DNA from: Scleroderma bovista
Lineage: Eukaryota > Basidiomycota > Agaricomycetes > Boletales > Sclerodermataceae
Direction: 5' to 3'
DNA length: 64,000 nucleotides
NCBI GenBank assembly: GCA_037178675.1
Contig: JAYMGJ010000216.1
Coordinates: 283,803-347,802 of the forward strand
Made by a program: the position numbers and the translations under genes. Shown piece after piece: positions 44,444 to 54,903 of the stretch (within the stretch, counting starts at the first letter, position 1; every line of letters begins with the position of its first letter). A model generated the notes under the pieces. That model worked only from the letters and a program-made list of their open reading frames with translations. It was not told the origin of the DNA and made no database searches.

Positions 44444-47400
44444 TCATTCGATATAGGCGTTATCTTCCATGTTCACTGTACCAAACCTGTTTGGTGCGTG
44501 ACAACGCCTAGAGAGGGCATCAGGTCCTTGGTGACGAGCGGCTGGAACATGAATTAGTTTAAAGTCAAATAAGAGTATACCTTCGATCCAGCGATTGATA
44601 GTAGCGTTAGGTTGGAGGTCAGGATCGTTAAGCATACCCTTGATGTACTTTGCATCGACTTCAACATGGAGGTTCTTGACACTGTAAAGAAAGAGATGAT
44701 AGTGACGAAGTGCATGGAATAGACCGTATAACTTGAGTTTGGGCTGACTATAGCGAGATTCGCGTTCATTGATAGGAAGTGAGCCATAACGAGCAGGACG
44801 TTTGCGACCAGACTCATCATACTGGGACAGGATGAATCCGATGGTGATATAGCTGGTGTCGACTGAGAGAATGACAGGGAGATCTGTGGAATAATCGATG
44901 GGATGAAGGGAGGGAGTGGAAGAGACAGCAATCTTCAAGGCATCGAAAGTGTCTTGCTGGGGGGTGTCCCAAACGAAAGGAGTGTCTTTGTGGTAGAGAT
45001 TGATGAGAGGACGAGCGAGAAGGGAATAGTTGGCAATCCAGATGCACACAGTTCCACAGAGACCTAGAAATGAGCGCACATCCTTCGGCATTGCAAGGGG
45101 AGGCCAATCTAAGATCTTCTTGACTTTGCCATGGTCGGGAGAGCGACCATCAGGATGGCATTCTTGACCAAGAATCAAAACATGAGGATGGCAGAGTTGG
45201 GTCTTTGGACCAGAGAACGTTTCACCTGCATGTGCAAAGCAATGCATAATCTGGTGCACATCTACAGCATGTTCCCAAATGAAGCGACGAATCCCTGGGT
45301 TGGCTGGCAGGGTTTCAGTGTTGCCATTGGCATCATTATAGCATGTTTCAGGGCCTTTGATGGGAAGATCGTCGATGAATACATTGGCTACGTGCGGGAT
45401 CTCATCCTGTAAGATGAAACTAGTACAATTCTGGAATTCGGAAGGAGAGTTGGTGTAGCCTTGTGGCATGGCGGTATGTCGTAAGAGACTGAGGGGAGTC
45501 ATGAATGATGTGAGATCTTGACTATCGGGATGCAGTTGGCGGGCATCAAATCTGGAAAAGAGATCAAAGACCGCGTAACATTGCCGACCGGCGAATGGTT
45601 TGACAAAGTCATCCAAAATAGGTGGAACTCTGGCATCTCTGATTGTAACCTTATTGAGAGGTTGCAGATCATGGACAATCTGGATCTTTCCATTCTTCTT
45701 CATAACACAGAACCACTTGGAGTGGTACGACGACTGGGCAGGTTCATAGAGTCCGGCTGTGATCTTGTCTCTAAGCAGCTGGATAACATGTTCACGAATG
45801 CCAGGAGGGATAGGGATGTTGTGGTACTCCTATGGCTCATGGGGCAGGACCAGGATGATGTAAGGGGAGAAGTAGTCTGAGCAAAAATTGCCATGTTCCA
45901 ATTCGTCAAAGGCTAGCGCCGCTTCATTAAGCTTCATGACATGCACAAAAAGTTTTTCTTCTTCTGGCCAGAGGAAGCCATCAGAGTTAAGTTTCATAGA
46001 AGCCAGGCGCTCATTGGGAAGCTTCTTCGTGGGAATGAAGTCAGGTGGCAGGGGAGTGAGTGGAGTGAGTGAGTCGAGGGGATTTTCGGGGAATTGACGA
46101 TGAACGCGGGCATCTTCTGGATAGTGACCGGGAACTGGTTTGACTTTCCGATCCACACGCTTGTAAGCGCCAAGGCACCATTGGCCTAATTCATCGTCAA
46201 GATCTTCAGAGTCTGTAGAAATACAGCGCCTAAAGTACAGTAAATCACAAAAATCATTGAAAGTGAAGAAAGGCTGGGATAAATGTAAGTCAACTGGAGC
46301 GGGGACAGGATGGGGTGAAGAACAACTTGGAACAGCAGGGGTAGGTAAAAGATCAGCATAAAATGAATCAAAATAGGATCGGGATACTTGGGAAGAGTTC
46401 GGTAGTTTTATGACATTCCGGTCAAAGTGAGTATAAAGACCATTGGTAGTACAAAAAGAATCAAAAACATGTGGCACAGTAAGCAAAGGCGTACGTGAGG
46501 GCAAGCATAGTAGTTCAGCGAAATAAATTGACAAGATAGTTGACTTCAGCAGGGCATAAGAGGAGTGAAGAGTCATCCTCGGGAGATGATGGAGTATTGT
46601 CATTAGAGATGACAGCTGGGGATAGAGTAGGATGGGCATCCTGGGTCACCTGATCAACAGCAGCGACAAGAAGTTGCAGTCCAGAGATGGGGAAATCATG
46701 AGTCGATAGGAGAGTAGTCTGCTCTTCTTCTTCCAAAGTGAATACAAGGATAGGGGGAGTAGGATCGGTGGCAGGAGCAGGTACAGAGTTAGCAGAATAT
46801 GATGGAGGAGGATCATCATTACTGGATGAGACAGGGGGCTCTGGAGCTTGAGCAGTAGGTTCTTCAGCATTAGAGTTGTCCATATGAGCATGCAAGTAGA
46901 TCAAAAGGTTAAGCATGGAGCATCTCTCTTCCTCACAAATCTGGGCACAGAGATAGGCAATAGCAGGGTGAAGTGGCTCAACAGCATTGTCACCGACAGC
47001 TTCAATATGCCTGGCAACAACACGGAGAGCTTCATCGAGAGTAGGAGACTGGTTGGCAGGGGCACTGGTAGGAATAGGAGGAGGAGATCCAGGAGAAATA
47101 GGATGCAATGACAGTGGATCAGGGACTGAAGGAGAAGATGTTCCATTGCAAGTGGGCAGTTCAGCAGGAGGCGATGAAGGGGGATCGGGAGCTTCACTGG
47201 TGGCAAGAGGGAAATCTAGATTCATAGTCAAGAAAGGGGGATGGGGATAGAAGCAAGTATAGGCAGTCCCAAATTGCACAACTCTGCCAGTAGGATTGGT
47301 TATAGACTCTTCACTGATGATGTCCATACGAGTATGCAGGATGAGATAATCCTGGTAAGGAGTTCCAAATTTGTCAACACCTTCTTGAGCAGGGAGAGCG

Positions 47401-48989
47401 TAGCAGGTCTCAAAATTGAGGCCTGAGAGAGGTACCAATCGACTAGTAGTCAATAACATTCTGTCAAGGAAGGAGTGACCCTCTTGTTCATGAATCCTGG
47501 CACAGATGCAAGTGATAACAGGGTTTTCTTCAGCAGCTGCAGTATTTCCAGGAGTCTCAATCTGTTCAATGATCCTTTGAAGAGCCTCATTTGCAGAGAA
47601 ATTGGGGTCAGGAGATGGAGGATTATACTTGCGGACCACGGAAGACATGGGAGACGAAGACTGAGAGAGTGGAGGGGATATATGAGCTGGAGAGACGTAG
47701 CACACTGGACCAGGTGGCATTATAGGAGAACCAGGAGGCGAAAACAGTATAGGAAGAACAGTCTCAGATGAGGGGGGATTGGCATCAGGAGCATCAGGAA
47801 AGTCCAGGATATGATCTGAAAGAATGTCCAGAGTTGCAGGATCATGGGGGGATGAATATGGAGCAGCAGATTCTTCTTCCATCTCGCTGTCTGGCTCAAG
47901 AGTAGCCATTAATCCAGTTCCAGAGTGAGTAGCAGCATGCACATCGACAGCACACATCTCCAATGGATGGTTGGAGTCAGCTCCAAAGATGATATAGGTT
48001 CCAGAGTCTCTTTCAACAATGCTAACCGAGTTTCCATGGGCCCAGGGGCGACCAAGGAGGAGATCAAAGCCAGAGTCATTATCAGGGGAGACAAAGAGAT
48101 TGGTCCAGGTCTGAGCAGCTCCACAGAAGAGAGGGACATTCTGAATGAGACCAATGAGCTTGGAGGTACCACCATTGGCATCTCTCATGACCATAGAATG
48201 GGAGGTATCAATAGGCATCTTGATGACAGACTTGGCAATACTGGCTTTGACGACGTTGAGAGTAGAGCCTAAATTGATGATGGCCTTCACTGGTTGGTCA
48301 TTGCAGTGGAGATTGATAGTAATGAGGGGACTAGAAGTGAGACACATATAGGCAGCAGCAGGAGGAGTTCCTTGGACGTGCTTGACGAAGGGGAGAGCCT
48401 GCCTCTTGACCCTAATAAGATCCTGGAGATGCTGGGAAACATCCTTCGATGAGCCAATAGCTTCTCCAACAGACAAAGTGAGAGGGGTAGCAAGAATGCG
48501 ATCCACAATGGACTTGGCACTGGTATTCTGGGAGAGAGGTGAAGACATCGCAGTAGAGGGCTTAGGCTTCTTCTTCTCAGAAGAGTCCACACCAGGGTGC
48601 AAAGATCTGATAGGCAGAGTGTCATCTTGCATGATAGCATCATCATTTGAGCCATCAAAGACATGAGTATGAACATCGATGGGAACTGGCATGGGAATGG
48701 GAGCAGGAGTCGATGGGATGGGCTTAGGTGCAGGAACTGGTGTGAAAGCGGGGGCTTGATTCTCCTTTCCTTTGCCTTTACCATGAGGGGGAATGATGAC
48801 ACCTTCAAAGGCAGCTTTCCTTTTCTCCTTAGTAACTCTAGGAGCACGATTGACAGCAACAACCAGGGGCTCTTCTTCTTCCAGTTCACAGATTCCAGAC
48901 TCCAAGACTTCTTCTTCTTTGGCATGAGTAACAAAGCAGACAGTGCTAGCAGGTCTGGCAGCAGCGGCATGATGCTCATAGGCTTGCAT
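44444..48989 (-). pseudogene. Gypsy 1 pol: protease-like, reverse transcriptase, RNase H
   Basis: Upper part (48989-46515): Ser/Pro-rich linker with a retropepsin-like domain; the expected catalytic D(S/T)G triad reads NLGS, so the catalytic Asp is lost. The flap and ILLGRPW-like end (DLLLGRPWAHG) are present. There is then a frame change near 46520, and the frame continues 46639-45830, where an in-frame TAG (45829 region) replaces an expected Trp in HEP(W)EYHNIP. RT and RNase H follow at 45703-44444: KNGKIQIVHDLQPLNKVT, the catalytic FIDDLPI box, and DTSYITIGFILSQ for RNase H. It ends ARHQGPDALSRRCH, the usual RNase H end. A TGA separates gag and pol in the same frame (PRT stop DETIMQAYEHH). 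Confidence 0.8.
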
Positions 48990-49001
48990 GATAGTCTCAT
49001 C

Positions 49002-50351
49002 TCAAGTCCTGGGGATATACTGGCCATTAGGGAGAGTGACATGATGAGCATCATCCCTAGCAAGTAAGCCTTTGGCAACAAGATCATTGATCTTATCACA
49101 ACCATTTACACCATGGCCCTCAACACCACATCCATAGCAAGTAATGGGAGGGCGAGCAGGAGGACGAGGAGCAGCATCAGGACAAGTAGGAGCAGAGGTG
49201 GCAGGAGTAGATGATTGAGAATTAAGAGCAGGAGGGGAGATAACTCTGCTGGCATCGGGGTCCAGCATGATGGCACGATAGTAGTAAAGCGCATAGTTGG
49301 GATCAGAGAGAGTCATCTGGGACATCTTCTTGATGAGATCTTCCACCTCATCCTGCTTCTGAGCAGTGGTTCCAGCTTTATCCAATCCTTGCAAAGTGGT
49401 CCTAGCATCCAGAGGAGACAAAAGCAGACGAACAGGATCAGACCTGGGGTCAGAGCGGGGAAGAAGAATATTCTCTTTCTCTTCAACACTGAGACATTCC
49501 AAGTACTCAGCATCAAAGCGATCCCTACTAAGGAGTTCTTCGGCAGCCTTGCAGACATCAGAGTAGGAGTAGGGGATAGAGACATCCAAGTCAGGGTCTT
49601 TGAGGATAAGACGAGAGTTGACTTTGAGACGGAAGGAAAGGGGTAGTCCAGCCCAGAAGTAGCAGTTGTAGTCTTCTTTGGTGATCTTTCCCTTGTTCCT
49701 TAACCATCCTCCAATATGGATAAAGTCTCTGTTATAGGCTCTGAAGTCATGGAGGGATAGGATGGGAGCATGCATTGCACCCTTGACAAAGTGCTTCAGG
49801 AGGTCATTCTTGAGCTCATCCCAGTTGGGAACATGGAAGTGAGTCATGCCTTTGATGATCTCTTGGACTCTAGTAGAGCAGTAGCAGAGAATAGAGTCAA
49901 CCTTCTCCTGATCATCGACAGCGTTGTGCAGGGCACAGAGGCGTTCATAGTGGTCTAGGAAGGTCCTAATCTGAGAGTGGTCACCTCTGAAGAGTTCAGG
50001 GGCAGACTTCATCCCAAGAAGAGGGAGAGTAAGGACGGATGGGAGTGTAGTGGGTGCAGACATAGTAACAGTGGGTGGGGAAACAGATGAAGCGGGGATG
50101 GAAACAGAGGCAGTAGAGGCTAGAGTCGACCCAAGAAGGGACTCAGGGGTTGGTATAGATGAGGATGATGATGTGCCAGACAGGGAAGAAGGCACAGAGT
50201 TACTTGAGAGCGATATAGTGGAAATAGGGGGGGTACGAGGAGGAGATGATGGACCAGCAGGTAGAGAGGTCAGGTTGGAGTCAGAGATAGTCAAAGGGGT
50301 TCTTATAGATGAAGAGGGTGAAGTAGGAGACCAGGAGGATGACAGCAACAA
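49002..50351 (-). CDS. Gypsy 1 Gag polyprotein
   Basis: 449-codon frame. Retrotransposon gag domain (PELFRGDHSQIRTFLDHYER, then DPDLDVSIPYSYSDVCKAAE) is preceded by a Ser/Pro-rich N terminus. A single CCHC zinc knuckle, ITCYGCGVEGHGVNGCDKI, lies near the C terminus. The frame ends in LPNGQYIPRT followed by TGA and then pol in the same frame, so a single gag-pol frame was probably ancestral. Particle-forming RNA-binding role in retrotransposition. Confidence 0.8.
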   Translation of the reverse strand: MLLSSSWSPTSPSSSIRTPLTISDSNLTSLPAGPSSPPRTPPISTISLSSNSVPSSLSGTSSSSSIPTPESLLGSTLASTASVSIPASSVSPPTVTMSAPTTLPSVLTLPLLGMKSAPELFRGDHSQIRTFLDHYERLCALHNAVDDQEKVDSILCYCSTRVQEIIKGMTHFHVPNWDELKNDLLKHFVKGAMHAPILSLHDFRAYNRDFIHIGGWLRNKGKITKEDYNCYFWAGLPLSFRLKVNSRLILKDPDLDVSIPYSYSDVCKAAEELLSRDRFDAEYLECLSVEEKENILLPRSDPRSDPVRLLLSPLDARTTLQGLDKAGTTAQKQDEVEDLIKKMSQMTLSDPNYALYYYRAIMLDPDASRVISPPALNSQSSTPATSAPTCPDAAPRPPARPPITCYGCGVEGHGVNGCDKINDLVAKGLLARDDAHHVTLPNGQYIPRT

Positions 50352-50446
50352 AGCAGGGAGGGATCCAAGGAGCAGTAATAGCGATGATGAGGAGGAATAA
50401 GCGCAATCCTATCCAGAAATAACCACCCCTCGTGGTAGGCTCCAGG

Positions 50447-51124
50447 TGTGAGTCAAAGTGTGGATTTGGGTTGGAGTAATAACCCAAACACAACACCAAC
50501 AAAGGACTACGAAAAAGTGTGAGTGGTGGTTTACCTCCACAGTGTCCAGAGAGGATGTGCTGAGGAGGGGGGAAGGAGATCTACACCAACAGGGTGATGC
50601 AGACGATGGTGCAGGATACTCCTGGGGTACAGGAGCAATAGATGATGAAGGGGATAGGGGTCTGGACTCTTCCTAAAGCCTAGGAAGTGTCAAAGGGGGG
50701 ATTGGGTTGACTGAGACTGAAACAGTGATACTACACCTAGAGATTGGTGCAGCAAAGGGGCAGAGATGCCTCTGATGTCCAGAGGCGAGGAAGATTGACT
50801 GGTATGAAGCCTACAAGGACTCAAAGACTAAAGGGATACTGACTGAGAGAGTCTGAGAGAGGGATAATTTCGTGCAATTGGGTCTTTTTCCACTGGGCTG
50901 AGCCCAGGGGTTTAAATACATGGGGGGGCACAGCATTAAAGTACAAAAAGAGAAGGGAGTAAGCAGAATTTGTCAAGGATTGGTAAGAGCTTTGTAAGGG
51001 GTTTGTAAGCAATCAGTAAGCAAGGGATAAGCAGGAATGAGTAAGCATAGGGAGCATGAATAAGCTGCTGAGTAAAGGAATGAGTAAGCTGCATGACAAG
51101 ATTGATTGGTAAGGGAGTGAGTCA
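50447..51124 (-). repeat. Gypsy 1 right (5') LTR
   Basis: A 678-bp LTR with the same ends as 40796-41573 but lacking about 100 bp around the TAGACTCCGCTTGAGCC block. The primer-binding site is on its left. Its right edge adjoins gypsy 2. Confidence 0.75.
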
Positions 51125-53622
51125 GGTCTTGGACCGCCGACTCGGGGAAATCATAGTGGCCATCGACCGGAACACAAGAGAGCTGGCGAAGCTCGGTCGA
51201 AAGGTGGAAGGGGTCGCATGGGAGACGAAGAGGGTGGCCGACACGAAGGATCCGAAGGGCAAGGGCAAGGCGATGCCCGAGGAGAGCGAAGAGCGGGAGG
51301 AGTCGGACAAGATGGACGGGGGATAATTGGGTAGGGACCGAGATTCTTCTTGGAGAGTTTCTTTGATGGTCGGGTAGACCTAAAGTACTTGGCTTTGACA
51401 AATACTTGATCACCAACTTTGAAATCGGGTGCGGGTGATCTTCTGGTGTCAGCAGGGCCTTGGTACCTTTTCTGGGCAGCAGCCATTTCTTCACATAGGT
51501 ACTCATGCAGTGACTCTAAGTCAACTGTGTATTCCCTTGCCCGAGCTGATGAGAGATCGTGCTCGGGGTGCACAGCGAGGTTTGGGTGGTATCCTTTGTT
51601 CGCGAAGAACAGTGATATGCCAGTCGTAGCGCTAGGGGCATTGTTGTATGTGAACTTGGCGAGAGGTAGTAAGTCTGACCAATTGTCCTGCTGATAATTG
51701 CAGTATATCCTGATGTATTGCTCGAGTGTTTGATTAGCTTGCTCGGTCTGTCCGTCACCTTCTGGGTGATAGTCCGAAGTGAAATGTAATTTCATATCTA
51801 AGGCCTTACCAAGTGATCGGAAGAAATGGGAGACGAACTCTGAGCCTCAGTCAGATGTTACGTGCATGGGGATGCCGTGCTTAGCGAAGACGTGGAGTAG
51901 GAAGAGCTGTGCGAGCTCAGGGGAAGTTATTGTGTCGTGAGTCGGGATGAATATGGCTTGCTTTGATAGTCGGTCTATGACTACCAGTATGGCTGTGAAG
52001 CCAGATGAGGATGGGAGTTGCTCGATGAAATCCATCAAGATGGAATTCCAAGGTCAGTCGGGGACCGGTAATTGCTTGAGCATCCCATAGGGTCGGTGAC
52101 GTGGCGTCTTAGCTCGGGCACAGGCCGTGCAGGACTTGATGTAGTCCTTCACGTAGGTACGAATGCCTGGCCATGTGTATTCACGATGAATAAGCTCTAG
52201 AGTGCGGTTCTGACCGAAGTGTCCTGATAGGGGATGGTCATGCTTGTATCTGAGGACACGAAGACGTAGGTCATTGGCCTCAGGGACATACATGCGGCCA
52301 TCGAGACGTAGGTAACCAGTCTCATCGGTTGACCATCGGAGATTAGATGTGTCCGAGAGGTGGACTTTAGCGATGGGATTGGTCAGGAGATTAGCTAGGA
52401 TATCGGCGTGAAGACACTCAACATCCATGAGTGCACTTGCTCTGAGTACTGGAGCATGTAGGTATGTTGCGCGGAGGGAATCGGTGAGCTGTTCAGCCGT
52501 GAACACTGGTTGGAGGTTCTGTGGGTTGACTCGGGCAAAGCCCCTATCCCCCTCTTTGGGGTAGACGTCCCAGCGTCTAGTCAAGGTGTCGGGCTTTGCA
52601 CCAAGTTTACCAGGTTGGAAACAAATGATCAGGTTGAAAGATGAGAGATATTCTGACCATCAGGCTTGCCGACAGGTGAGAACCTTAGAGGTGGAGAAAT
52701 ACTCCAAGTTTTTGTGGTCGGTCATGACGTCAATCGGGAAGGCAGGGCCCTCCAGATAATGACGCCAGGTCTTGAAGGCCTTGAAGATAGCGAGGAGCTC
52801 CTTGTCGTGGGTATCATAATTTAGCTCGGGCGCGGTCAGAGTGCGAGAGTAAAACACAATTGGTTGTATCTCGTCATCTGAACCTGTGATGGATAGGATA
52901 CTGGTGATTGCGTAGTCCGAAGCATCGGTCTCGATGGTTAGTTGGGCGCCTGGTTGGAAGTGGGTGAGGATGGGAGCTGTGGTGAAGGCCTTCTTGAGTT
53001 GGTTGAATGACCATCGGCAGCCATCAGAGAAATCCCAGGGGGCATCTTTCCGTGTCAACCGAGTTAATGGAACCACTATATCAGAGTAATTGAAGATGAA
53101 TTGATGGTAAAAGTTTGCGAAGCCGAGGAAGGACTGAATGTCCTTCACCTTGCAGGGTTCGGGCCCATCACAGATTGTCTTGACTTTGTCTTGCGACATT
53201 GTCAAACCGTCGGGGGAGAGGAAGTACCCAAGGTACTCCACCGAGTCCGAATGTAACTCACACTTTTTGGGTTTGGCATAAAGCTTGTGCTGGCAGAGTC
53301 GCTGAAGCACTTCCCAAACATGTTTAGTATGGTCCTCCATGTTGTCCAAGTAGACTAAGATATCATTGAGGTAGACTATGACGCAGACATCGAGCATGTC
53401 CGTGAAGACCGAGTTGACAAATCGCTGAAAGGCTGCAGGGGCATTGGTGAGACTGAAGGGCATCACCTTCCACTCATACGAGCCATAGTGAGTCCTGAAG
53501 GCAGTTTTCCACTTATCGCCTTCAGCAATGCGAACCAGATGGTAAGCATGTCGAAGATCAATTTTAGTGTAGACCTTTGCCTGACTTGGGGAGTCGAGTA
53601 GGTCGGAGATGAGAGGTAGCGG
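51125..53622 (-). mobile_element. Ty3/gypsy retrotransposon 2, pol fragment with stops
   Basis: Truncated element read right to left: RT (AKVYTKIDLRHAYHLVRIAE, MPFSLTNAPAAFQRFVN, VYLNDILVY in place of the usual YxDD), RNase H (TIETDASDYAITSIL), integrase HHCC zinc finger (H..H in GHFGQNRTLELIHREYTWPG, C..C in SCTACARAK) and core ([34 protein letters not shown]). It is interrupted by at least three TGA codons at sites normally Arg: after TCRQA (52659), after PVPD (52053) and after VTSD (51846). The RT start is cut by the LTR at 53623, and the 3' end by gypsy 1. A different family from gypsy 1. Confidence 0.82.
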
Positions 53623-54900
53623 TGTGAGTCAAAGTGTGGATTTGGGTCGGAGTAATAACCCAAACACAACACCAACAAAGGACTACAAATATATGCGAGT
53701 GGTGGTTTACCTCCGTGGTGTCCAGAGAGGATGTGCTGAGGAGGGGGGAAGGGGATCTACACCAACAGGGTGATGCAGACGATGATGCAGGATACTCCTG
53801 GGGTACAGGAGCAATAGATGATGAAGGGGTCAGGGGTCTGGACTCTTCCTAAAGCCTAGGAAGTGTCAAAGGGGGGATTGGGCTGACAGAGACTGAAGTA
53901 GCGATACTACACCTAGAGGTTGGTGCAGCAAAGGGGCAGGGATGCCTCTGATGTCCAGAGGCAAGGAAGATTGACTGGTATGAAGCCTATACTCCGCTTG
54001 AGCCTAGTATAAAGAATAGATCTTGAATAACTTGGATAAACTTGACAATATTGAGCCTTTAGACCTTCACTGAAGCCTACAAGGACTCAAAGACTGAAGG
54101 GATACTGATTGAGAGAGTCTGAGAGAGGGATAATTTCGTGCAATTGGGTCTTTTCACTGGGCTGAGCCCAGGGGTTTAAATACATGGGGGGGACACAGCA
54201 TTAAAGTACAAAAAGAGAAGGGAGTAAGCAGAATTTGTCAAGGATTGGTAAGGGATTGGTAAGAGCTTTGTAAGGGGTTTGTAAGCAATCAGTAAGCAAG
54301 GGATAAGCAGGAATGAGTAAGCATAGGAAGCATGAATAAGCTGCTGAGTAAAGGAATGAGTAAGCTGCATGACAAGATTGATTGGTAAGGGAGTGAGTCA
54401 TCAGCTGAGTAATATACCAAAAATGCGAAAGGGATAGAGTAATACTGATGACAAGAGAGCATCAGTAAGCAAGGGATGAGTCACTGCACAGCAGAAGGAG
54501 TCATTGATGCACAGCCTAAGAAGTTTGATGAGGGGCTGTGTACCATCAGGAATTTGATGGGACAACAATGGGGAAGATCTGAGATTAATAGGGGGATTGA
54601 TCCGAGACAAAACAGCCACAAGAAGGGTACCAGGGGTCCAGAGGTCTTTTTGGGGGGTCAGCATACACTAAGGTATAGTGCATGTGTTCTAGCGCCACTG
54701 AAGCACAACCATGGGCTCCCTTGACAAGCTCTCTTCTGGGAAAGAATGAGAGAGGGTTCTTCTTCCTAATAGCACTATAAAGTGGGGGCATAACTGTCAT
54801 GGTGCTGGGGGACATCATCTGAAAGTAGGGAAGTGGATAGAGTATTGAATTTGACGCATCCAGGGAAGCGAGACGAACAACAGAGGAAGATGGACATGGC
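53623..54900 (-). mobile_element. Second copy of gypsy 1 LTR plus 500 bp internal sequence
   Basis: LTR 53623-54400 is nearly identical to 40796-41573, and the internal flank 54401-54900 matches 41574-42070. It is inserted in gypsy 2 RT on the left and joins the FunK1 gene on the right, so the other end of this element is missing. No matching target-site duplication. Confidence 0.75.
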
Positions 54901-54903
54901 AAG

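Larger units (their letters stand above)
40796..51124 (-). mobile_element. Ty3/gypsy retrotransposon 1 (LTR, gag, protease, RT, RNase H; no integrase seen)
   Basis: Transcribed right to left. The right LTR is 50447-51124 (678 bp) and the left LTR 40796-41573 (778 bp); both have TGTGAGTCAAAG at the left edge and GAGTGAGTCA at the right edge. The right copy lacks about 100 bp. A primer-binding-like TGGAGCCTACCACGAGGGG lies on the minus strand next to the right LTR (50427-50445). Gag is 50351-49002 and pol 48989-44444. Between RNase H and the left LTR (41574-44443) only about 1.3 kb remains after subtracting the nested element at 42208-43814, and I find no integrase. Outer flanks do not match (ACCGC on the left, GGTCT on the right), so the element may be chimeric. 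Confidence 0.78.

Noticed and set aside
47000..49067. Plus-strand and alternative-frame Leu/Ser-rich frames across gypsy 1 pol
   Set aside because: Shadow frames of the low-complexity pol linker; no domain and no conserved start.
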